Made by a program: the position numbers and the translations under genes
Shown: one piece after another, positions 7,027 through 12,675 of the stretch
Layout: each line of letters starts with the position of its first letter
Numbering within the stretch: the stretch's first letter is position 1
Notes under the pieces: generated by a model
Seen by the model: the letters and a program-made list of their open reading frames with translations, nothing else
Told to the model about the DNA's origin: nothing
Database searches by the model: none
NCBI GenBank assembly: GCA_903873545.1
Contig: CAIQPA010000528.1
Location: 1 to 12,675, forward strand
Direction: 5' to 3'
From: an uncultured delta proteobacterium
GTDB taxonomy: Bacteria; Myxococcota_A; Bradymonadia; REDH01
Length of the DNA stretch: 12,675 bases

Positions 7027-8008
7027 GTCACAGCGCACCGCCATCGGCATCATCGGCGCGGGCCGCGTCGGTATTGGGCTCGCCCATGTCGTCGCCAGCC
7101 ACGGCCACCGTGTGCTCCTCTACACCTCGCTCGAAGACCGGGCCGCCGAGCTCCGCTCCACCCGTCACGCGACCCAGATTGTGCCGGAACTGGCCTCGCT
7201 GCACGCCGGCGTGGAGGTCACCACCGACCCTGCCGCACTGCCCGCCGCCTGCACGCTGCTCTTCGTCACCACCTCCCGCGACTACTTTCCCAGCGTCTTT
7301 GAGCGCATCGCCTCCGAACTCGACGGCGCCCATCAGGTTGTCCACGCCATCCACACGCTCGACGGCACCGGGCTCCGGCGCGTCTCGCAGCGCCTCATCA
7401 GCCTCTCGGCCATCCGTCAGGTTGGCGTCATGGCAGGTCCTGCCCACGTCGCCGACATGCTCGCCGGCCGCCCGAACGCAGTTGTCGTAGGCAGCGCCTA
7501 TCCCCGCGTCATCGCTGCAGTTCGAGCCGTCTTCGCCTCACGCTCCATTGTCGTCGAATCGACTCCAGACATCGAGGGCGTGGAGTACGCCGCCGCGCTC
7601 AGCCAGGTCACCACGCTGCTCGCCGGCATGTGCGACGGGCTCGGCCTTGGCGAGGCAGCCCACTCCATCCTCGTCACGCGGGGCTTCGCCGAGGCCATGC
7701 GGGTAGGGCAGGCCTTTGGCGCCTCGCCGGCCACCTTCTCCGGGCTGGCAGGCCTGGGGCGCACCATCGACTCGGTCCGCCGCATTGAGCCCAATTACGC
7801 GCTCGGCCAGATCGTGGGCCGCACGGGCAGCAGCTCCGCGTCGGAGTCTTTCTCTGATGCGCTCGGACCGGAGGTGGCCGCAGCGGTCGTCAAGGCCGCA
7901 GCGCTCCGCGGGATTCCCGTGCCGATGACGCAGGCCGTGCACGACGCGCTCTCCGGTGCGACGCCCGTCCGCGATGCGGTGCAGCGGCTCCTCGAAGGCG
8001 ACCGCTGA
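7019..8008 (+). CDS. GpsA-like NAD(P)-binding protein with altered active site
   Basis: A 329-residue protein matching NAD(P)-dependent glycerol-3-phosphate dehydrogenase (GpsA) along its length. The Rossmann motif GAGRVG is at 13-18. GPAHVADM (140-147) matches the GPTFAKE segment, and residues 187-267 match the helical C-terminal domain, including AGMCDGLGLG and TRGFAE. Key catalytic positions are changed: the Lys of the ATKGLE loop is His112 (HAIHTLD), the Lys of GGAVKN is Ser195 (AAALSQ), the Asp of GLAGLGD is Arg248, and the Arg of SRN is Pro258 although Asn259 remains. It may bind a nucleotide without reducing dihydroxyacetone phosphate, or act on another substrate. Translation is probably coupled to the PlsB-like gene through the 8-nt overlap. 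It is last in the operon and converges with the next gene 6 bp away. Confidence 0.85.
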   Translation: MAESQRTAIGIIGAGRVGIGLAHVVASHGHRVLLYTSLEDRAAELRSTRHATQIVPELASLHAGVEVTTDPAALPAACTLLFVTTSRDYFPSVFERIASELDGAHQVVHAIHTLDGTGLRRVSQRLISLSAIRQVGVMAGPAHVADMLAGRPNAVVVGSAYPRVIAAVRAVFASRSIVVESTPDIEGVEYAAALSQVTTLLAGMCDGLGLGEAAHSILVTRGFAEAMRVGQAFGASPATFSGLAGLGRTIDSVRRIEPNYALGQIVGRTGSSSASESFSDALGPEVAAAVVKAAALRGIPVPMTQAVHDALSGATPVRDAVQRLLEGDR

Positions 8009-8014
8009 GCAGCC

Positions 8015-8692
8015 TCAGTTGATGGGGTAGCGGGTGGCCACGAAGACGCCCCGTTCGAGCCGCTCCGACAGCCGCACGACGCGCCGCACTGCAGTCCACC
8101 AGACGGTCAGCTCCTCGATGTCAGCCGGCCCGAAGACTTCGCCGTTTTCGGCCTCCGTCATGATGCGACCGAGCTCGCGAGGCGTGAGCGCTCCGAAGGC
8201 CTCCGCATGCACAGTCACATCGGTCGGCGGCAGCGCTGCACGCCAGCACTCGACCGTCGTCGCCCAGGGAAGCGTCCGGTCGGAGAGAAAGTGGAGGAAG
8301 GTGAAGATGTGTTCCGCAACGTCTGGGTTCCAGGCGTAGAGGAAGGGCGAAACCTTCTCGAACTGCCCGGCGAGGTCGGGCAGCTGCACAGCCTCGTCAA
8401 CGCAGGCCAACTCCAGAATCTGGCCCGCTGCAGCACGGTTCCACCGGTTGTTGGAGAGCGACGACTCCATTCGGTCGAGGTGGGTTGCTGCAAGGTCCCT
8501 GGCCCCCTTGTCGGCGATCCCGGAGACAAGCGCCCGCAGTGTGCCGACCGTCTCCGCGGCTCCGGCGGGCTTTCGTGCCCGCTCCACCAGCGAAGCCAGG
8601 CTCTGCTGGAAGAGCTGGTAGTCCAAGACACCCATGACGAAGATGGGGGGCTTGTTCGATTCGCGCTGTACCGGATCGGAGAGAGAGGCCAT
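8015..8692 (-). CDS. Hypothetical protein, 225 residues
   Basis: Not recognised. The protein has no signal peptide, no membrane segment and few Cys, so it is probably cytoplasmic. It appears mostly helical. The N-terminal half has regularly spaced Leu/Ala and charged residues (about 24-90), and the C-terminal half contains Trp-rich stretches (near PWATTVECWRAALP and ELTVWWTAVRR). Starting at ATG 8692 with AAGG 4 nt upstream, it lies 49 bp downstream of the giant surface-protein gene on the same strand, with a hairpin between them. It could be expressed from read-through or from its own promoter; no promoter is evident. A Met at residue 20 (8635) is a poorer alternative start because it has no ribosome site. 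The coding call rests on an open frame of good length and base composition like its neighbours, with no credible competitor on the other strand. Confidence 0.78.
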   Translation of the reverse strand: MASLSDPVQRESNKPPIFVMGVLDYQLFQQSLASLVERARKPAGAAETVGTLRALVSGIADKGARDLAATHLDRMESSLSNNRWNRAAAGQILELACVDEAVQLPDLAGQFEKVSPFLYAWNPDVAEHIFTFLHFLSDRTLPWATTVECWRAALPPTDVTVHAEAFGALTPRELGRIMTEAENGEVFGPADIEELTVWWTAVRRVVRLSERLERGVFVATRYPIN

Positions 8693-8716
8693 GGCACCTT
8701 GCGAGGTAGCGCTCTA

Positions 8717-8734
8717 CGCGGAGCAGACTCCGCG
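8717..8734 (-). terminator. Short GC hairpin after the giant surface-protein gene
   Basis: A perfect 7-bp stem (CGCGGAG at 8717-8723, CTCCGCG at 8728-8734) closes a 4-nt loop, 7 nt after the TAA stop at 8742-8744. Stem and loop size suit an intrinsic terminator, but the downstream minus-strand sequence (TAGAGCGC) has no T-run. It may act as a weak terminator or attenuator before the 225-residue gene. Confidence 0.4.
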
Positions 8735-8741
8735 CAGGCGG

Positions 8742-11700
8742 TTAGCGGGAGCGTCTGCGGCGGGTAATCAGCAGCAGAAGCGGAGCGAGCATCCAGAGCG
8801 AGAAGCCGGAGCCAGCCGCGGAGCAGCCACTGGCAGGCTGCAGCGAGCCGCCCAGGTTCGGGGTGCCGGCGTCGCCGCCCGCATCGGTGGTGCCACCGTC
8901 TGTACCTGCATCGGCATCACCAGCGTCGGCCTCTTCGAAGTCGAGCTTAAAGACGCCGGTCTCCGACCAGGCAGACTGGGCCACGCCGTCGCTGGCCCGC
9001 ACGCGCCAGTAGTAGGTCGACGGTCGCAGGTCTTCATCGAAGAGTACGGAGGTGGTGCCATCGGCACCCTGGCGCACATTGAGCCGCTTCCAACCGCCCT
9101 GGTCGGTGATGGTGAGCACCGGCGAGACCTGGAAGTCGTAGGTGATGAGCTGGTCCGCGTCGGGGTCAATCGCGTTCTGCGCCGTCAGCGTAAAGGTGGC
9201 GTCAGGGGAGACAACGACGTCGCGACCGATGGGCGAGATCTGCACCGGCGTCGTGGGTGCCGTGTTGGCGCCCCGCACCGTGAAGGTCGCCTCGGCGAAG
9301 GTCGAGGTGGCGCCGCCATCGGTGGCGCGGACCCGCCAGGAGTAGGTTACGCCGGGGACGAGCGGCCGCGGCACAACGACCGAGACAGTCGCGCCCGCTC
9401 CGCCTACGCCGCGGAAGTTGTAGGCGTCGGTGCCCGGGAAGGCGCCGGTTACAAACTCGCCCTCGTAGGTGACCGCATCGCCGTCGGGGTCGGTGCTGGC
9501 CTCCCAGACAAGGTTGGCCTGCGAAGTTGCTGCCTGCGAAGTGCCGCTGGCGGGCGAGACAATCACGGGCTGGCTGGGCGCGGCAGAACTGGCCTCCACC
9601 CGGAAGGTGCGTGAGTCGAACTGACCGTAGGCCGAGCCGTCAAAGGCCCGCACGCGCCAGATATAGTTCTCGCGGTTGTCGAGCGTGAGCCCGGTGTCGA
9701 TGGTCGTGCCCGAACCCTCGCCCGAGGGCGCGAGCGTCTCGAAGAGCAGGTTGTCGGCCACGGGCAGCGTGCCCCGGTAGAGCGCGAAGGCGTAGCTGAG
9801 CGGACGGCCCTCGGGGTCGGAGGCATTCTCAATCTCGAAGAGCGGCGACTGGGTCGAGATGGTGCCAACCGGCGCGATGCCGCGCGGCGTCGTCGGGACC
9901 GAGTTCGAGAGGTTGTAGAAGAAGCAGGCCGGCTCCGACCAGGTCCCGTCGACGTCCGAGGTCACACCACGCACACGCCAGCAGTAGGTTGTGTCGTCCG
10001 TGAGCGCGGCGTCGACCGAGCAAATCGAGGTGTCGCGGTTGATATCCTCTTCCACGCCCTCCTGCTGCCAGACCTGATTCGTCAGTTCGACCTCCGAGTA
10101 GAGTTCGCACTGGTAGGTAAGCGCTACGCCATCCGGGTCATCCACGTTGCTGAACTTCAGGCGCACAACACGCTCCTCCCAGGCTGCGCCGTCGACGGGC
10201 TCGACCGCATTCGGCGCGGGCGGGCCAGAGAAGAAGGTCGGGTCGGTGAGGCCGTAGCACTCCTGCGCAGTGGTCAGACCGTCGTTGTCCGGATCGGCCG
10301 TATCGTCGGCAGGGTCGTTCACGTCGAAGCCAAAGCGGGCCTCGCAGGTGTCGGGAGCGCCGCCGCTGTCTGCGTCGGGGATGGTCACGGTGATATCCCA
10401 CGCCTGCGTGCCGACGCCGCCGTCCGAGTCGGTCACGCGGAGGCTCACCGAGGCGTTCGTGTAGACGCCGGCGGGAGCTGTCCAGCTGATAAGGCCGGTC
10501 GGCGAAATGGTCATGCCCGCAGGACCCGACACCAGCGTGTAGGTCTGCGTGTCGGCCGAGCCTGGGTCGGTAACCGTGACCTGATAGCTGTAGGCCTCGT
10601 TCTCGATGGCCGTCGTCACCGGCGCGCTGGAGACGACGGGCGCAACATTGGTGATGCGCTGGGTCGTGGTCGCGGTGCGGGTGTCGTTGTAGCTGTCGCG
10701 GCCGATGGCGCGAATCGTGTAGGTGTTGTCGTCAGCGTAGGTGTGGGTGACGCTGAGGCCGGTCGCGCTGGGCGAACCGTCGCCGAAGTCCCACTCCACC
10801 TCGAAGCTGTCGCCGCCCGGGTCGGTCGCGGTCGCGGTCAGCGTCACGACGGAACCTTCGGCGGCCGAGGTGGTCGCGGCGATCACAGGGAGGGGCGCAA
10901 GATTGCGGTAGTTCACCTGGAAGGTGGCGTTGCGGCTTCCGCCATCCTCGTCTGCGGCCGTCGCGGTAACGGTATAGTTGCCGAGCGATGCATAGGTGTG
11001 GCTGAAGGTGGCTCCCGTCTCTGTGGGCGTACCGTCGCCGTAGTCCCAGGTCACCGTGATGGTGTCTGCCGCAAGGTCGCTCGTGGTCGCCGTTCCAGTG
11101 GCAGCCACACCCTGATCGACGATGCGGTCCGCGCCGGCCGAGACGGTGGGCGCAACATTCACCACGGTCACCTGCACGGTCGATGTGGCGGTCAGCAGAC
11201 TCGCATTGGTGACGCGGAGCGCGATGGTCTTCTCCGAAGGGCCGTCAAAGGCCGTGCCGTTGAGCGACGCGGTCGCCGTCGTCGCGTCGGTGAAGATGCC
11301 GTCGTTGTTGAAGTCCCAGGCGTAGGTGAGGACCTCGTCCGACGGGTCGAAGCTCGGCGACCCTGAAACGCTGAGCGTGCTTCCCTCGTTCATCGTGTAG
11401 GGCCCGGTCGTCGCCGCAACCGGCACGCGGCCCACGCGGACGAAGCTGTTGATGAAGTAACCGACAATCTCGGGGATGTCGTCGCCGTTGTCGTCGGCGT
11501 AGGCGAGCTGACGGGGCGCGAAGCCGTTCCACAGGATGCGGCCACCCTGAAGCGCGAGTGCAGCCTTGGCGCCGCCCACCCGTGCGAATCGGCCCGTGGC
11601 CACCGCGCTGCCGATGGTTTGGAATTCGTCGCCCGCGTCGGCGTAGAGCTGCGTGCCGAAGGCCAGCGGCGAGCGGACCGTCACGGGATAGGAGTAAAGC

Positions 11701-12675
11701 TGAATGCTGTCGATCGAAGGCTTCGAGATGCCCTCGTAGAGCTGTGCAGCTGTCGCATCGAGGTGGTCGACCACCTCTGCCGGGTTGCCTTCAGCCGTAA
11801 TCCCGAAGGCGAGCGCAATCTCGGGGTGCTCGTCGAGGTTGCTGTAGTTCACAATCAGCCCCTTCGAGTTGCCTACCCAACCAAGCAGCCGGCTCTGTAC
11901 GCCCGGCTCGGCGAAGACGTCGGTGGCGTGGATGTCGACCGCAATCTGCTGCTGGCCGCCCTCATCAAAGGCCGCCTCGAAGCCGCTGCCGTCGGTCACC
12001 ACCGACGAGCGAAGGCCGGCACGCTGCGCCGCCTCGGCGAGGATGGAGGGCGAGGCGGTCTCGTCGTCGAAGATGAGGGCAAACTCTGGCGTGACCGCCG
12101 CGTTGATCTGGGCCGCGAGCAGTTCGACCATATCGGCCGTGCGGTCGGTGTCGGTGTCGCTCGCGCCGGCAATCGTCGGCGAAAACCCATTCACGATCGC
12201 CCGCCCGTTGTAGGTCGAGACAGCAGCAACGCCATCGAGCAGCGTGCCCGAACTGTAGCGCGCAACCGTCGAGCCGACGCGGGTGAGGAAGAGCGTGCTG
12301 CCGAGGTTGGTGGTCGCCGCTGTTGCGGTCAGCGGGGAGGGCACACCACCCTTGTTGAAGATGCGACCGAGGTGGGTCGCGTCCTTCTTGATCCCGGTTG
12401 CTGCAGGCAGGTTAGTGTCTTCCGCGATGCCCAGGAGCGAGGCCCAGGTGGAGGAGCCGGAGAGCTTGCCGCCGGCGGCGACGACGGGCTGATCGAGCGC
12501 GAGCCAGTCGCTCACGGCCTGAAGCACTGAGGCGCTGGCGAGCGCTTCCGAATCCGGCCCCTCGACCTCGAGGAGCACAAGCGCTGGGTCGAGCGTCGAG
12601 AAGACATCGAGCACGGCGTCAGCCTCAATCTCGCGGATGGAGAGGTAGCCAGCCTTGGCGGCGGCCGCCTCAAGC
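8742..12675 (-). CDS. Giant multidomain surface protein with MYXO-CTERM tail (5' end off the right edge)
   Basis: About 1,310 residues are visible. The frame is open to the right edge, so a GTG at 12614 is only an internal codon and the signal peptide should lie beyond. Order, numbering from the GTG: two tandem Rossmann-like, possibly amidotransferase-like, domains (edge to 174 and 177-394); three PKD-type beta domains (about 398-489, 489-573, 574-659) with WDFGDGSP/WDYGDGTP and SHTY/THTY motifs; a cadherin/Ig-like domain (660-746); a short Asp-rich, calcium-type segment DPDNDGLTTAQEC (774-786); four FN3-like repeats (799-1228), each with YxWRVR; an Asp/Gly/Thr linker (1227-1255); and an anchor with GC (1263-1264), a hydrophobic stretch and RRRRSR. 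It is presumably displayed on the cell surface; adhesion or binding is a guess from the domain types. Confidence 0.92.
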   Translation of the reverse strand, partial: LEAAAAKAGYLSIREIEADAVLDVFSTLDPALVLLEVEGPDSEALASASVLQAVSDWLALDQPVVAAGGKLSGSSTWASLLGIAEDTNLPAATGIKKDATHLGRIFNKGGVPSPLTATAATTNLGSTLFLTRVGSTVARYSSGTLLDGVAAVSTYNGRAIVNGFSPTIAGASDTDTDRTADMVELLAAQINAAVTPEFALIFDDETASPSILAEAAQRAGLRSSVVTDGSGFEAAFDEGGQQQIAVDIHATDVFAEPGVQSRLLGWVGNSKGLIVNYSNLDEHPEIALAFGITAEGNPAEVVDHLDATAAQLYEGISKPSIDSIQLYSYPVTVRSPLAFGTQLYADAGDEFQTIGSAVATGRFARVGGAKAALALQGGRILWNGFAPRQLAYADDNGDDIPEIVGYFINSFVRVGRVPVAATTGPYTMNEGSTLSVSGSPSFDPSDEVLTYAWDFNNDGIFTDATTATASLNGTAFDGPSEKTIALRVTNASLLTATSTVQVTVVNVAPTVSAGADRIVDQGVAATGTATTSDLAADTITVTWDYGDGTPTETGATFSHTYASLGNYTVTATAADEDGGSRNATFQVNYRNLAPLPVIAATTSAAEGSVVTLTATATDPGGDSFEVEWDFGDGSPSATGLSVTHTYADDNTYTIRAIGRDSYNDTRTATTTQRITNVAPVVSSAPVTTAIENEAYSYQVTVTDPGSADTQTYTLVSGPAGMTISPTGLISWTAPAGVYTNASVSLRVTDSDGGVGTQAWDITVTIPDADSGGAPDTCEARFGFDVNDPADDTADPDNDGLTTAQECYGLTDPTFFSGPPAPNAVEPVDGAAWEERVVRLKFSNVDDPDGVALTYQCELYSEVELTNQVWQQEGVEEDINRDTSICSVDAALTDDTTYCWRVRGVTSDVDGTWSEPACFFYNLSNSVPTTPRGIAPVGTISTQSPLFEIENASDPEGRPLSYAFALYRGTLPVADNLLFETLAPSGEGSGTTIDTGLTLDNRENYIWRVRAFDGSAYGQFDSRTFRVEASSAAPSQPVIVSPASGTSQAATSQANLVWEASTDPDGDAVTYEGEFVTGAFPGTDAYNFRGVGGAGATVSVVVPRPLVPGVTYSWRVRATDGGATSTFAEATFTVRGANTAPTTPVQISPIGRDVVVSPDATFTLTAQNAIDPDADQLITYDFQVSPVLTITDQGGWKRLNVRQGADGTTSVLFDEDLRPSTYYWRVRASDGVAQSAWSETGVFKLDFEEADAGDADAGTDGGTTDAGGDAGTPNLGGSLQPASGCSAAGSGFSLWMLAPLLLLITRRRRSR
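8745..8834 (-). other. MYXO-CTERM-type C-terminal sorting signal
   Basis: The last 30 residues of the giant protein run ASGCSAAGSG, then the hydrophobic stretch FSLWMLAPLLLLI, then RRRRSR. Invariant Cys, transmembrane helix and Arg cluster is the tripartite form of the MYXO-CTERM signal known from myxobacteria, whose Cys region is the processing and attachment site. It follows an Asp/Gly/Ala/Thr-rich spacer, as is common before such tails. Confidence 0.85.
8931..10220 (-). repeat. Four FN3-like protein repeats in the giant surface protein
   Basis: Four diverged modules of about 105 residues (nt about 10220-9906, 9905-9585, 9584-9264, 9263-8931). Each starts with a P-x-x-P segment, has a D-P-(D/E)-G or D-P-D-A turn and ends with Y-x-W-R-V-R followed by a short Asp/Gly turn. 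They are protein-level repeats, too diverged to be DNA repeats. Confidence 0.75.
11433..12675 (-). repeat. Tandem pair of related N-terminal domains
   Basis: Two roughly 200-residue copies in the visible N-terminal part, copy 1 at about 12675-12093 and copy 2 at about 12086-11433. Matching points are LEAAAAKAG with LAEAAQRAG, the LGI with FGI step after a predicted strand, and VNGFSPTIAGASDTD with WNGFAPRQLAYADDN, followed by a helix (ELLAAQIN with EIVGYFIN). Alternating strands and helices with FALIFDDE at the start of copy 2 suggest a Rossmann-like, class I amidotransferase-like fold; no catalytic Cys is present. Confidence 0.6.

Noticed and set aside
6085..7053. Minus-strand open frame of 322 codons opposite the PlsB-like gene
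   Set aside because: The plus strand carries recognisable HX4D and PlsB-type motifs; the opposite product has no recognisable domain.
11619..12530. Plus-strand open frames opposite the giant surface protein, also at 8634-9614
   Set aside because: The minus strand encodes PKD, FN3-like and sorting-tail motifs continuously; these frames are Arg/Gly-rich antisense shadows.
12612..12614. GTG at 12614 as the start of the giant protein
   Set aside because: The frame is open through the 20 codons before it to the window edge, including LEAAAAKAG, which matches copy 2 of the tandem domain. No signal peptide follows the GTG.

Overview
The window is GC-rich bacterial DNA with tightly packed genes. 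The best guess at origin is a myxobacterium-like or Bradymonadales-like lineage (the former Deltaproteobacteria). Three things point there: a very large surface protein ending in a MYXO-CTERM-type tail (Gly-Cys, hydrophobic segment, Arg cluster), Asp/Gly/Thr-rich linkers before or after surface anchors, and a lipoprotein with an Asp-Thr repeat stalk. This is inferred from protein style; no rRNA or other taxonomic marker is present.

Layout, left to right. (1) 1-665, minus strand: the N-terminal part of a lipoprotein with a 30-bp tandem repeat, cut by the left edge. (2) 737-3232, minus: the helicase HrpB. (3) 3243-4019, minus: a PlsC-type acyltransferase, very probably co-transcribed with hrpB (10 nt apart). 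(4) About 4020-4164: a divergent intergenic region with weak back-to-back promoter candidates. (5) 4165-8008, plus: a three-gene operon of an acyl-CoA dehydrogenase, a PlsB-like acyltransferase (GTG start) and a GpsA-like dehydrogenase that overlaps the gene before it by 8 nt. (6) 8015-8692, minus: an unrecognised 225-residue protein, convergent with the operon and only 6 bp from it. (7) 8742-12675, minus: a giant multidomain surface protein whose 5' end lies beyond the right edge.

The middle is a lipid module. Homologues of all three enzymes that make phosphatidic acid (GpsA, PlsB, PlsC) lie within 5 kb of each other beside an acyl-CoA dehydrogenase. However, the GpsA-like protein has lost the lysines and aspartate that define catalysis in that family, and the PlsB-like protein lacks the usual glutamate of its FxEG motif. 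The cluster may therefore not simply be the housekeeping pathway. The two ends of the window encode exported proteins anchored in different ways: a lipobox cysteine on the left and a C-terminal sorting tail on the right.

I see no mobile element, CRISPR array, tRNA or rRNA. The most unusual features are the degenerate GpsA-like enzyme, the tandem N-terminal domain pair and cysteine cluster in the giant surface protein, and the in-frame minisatellite in the lipoprotein.
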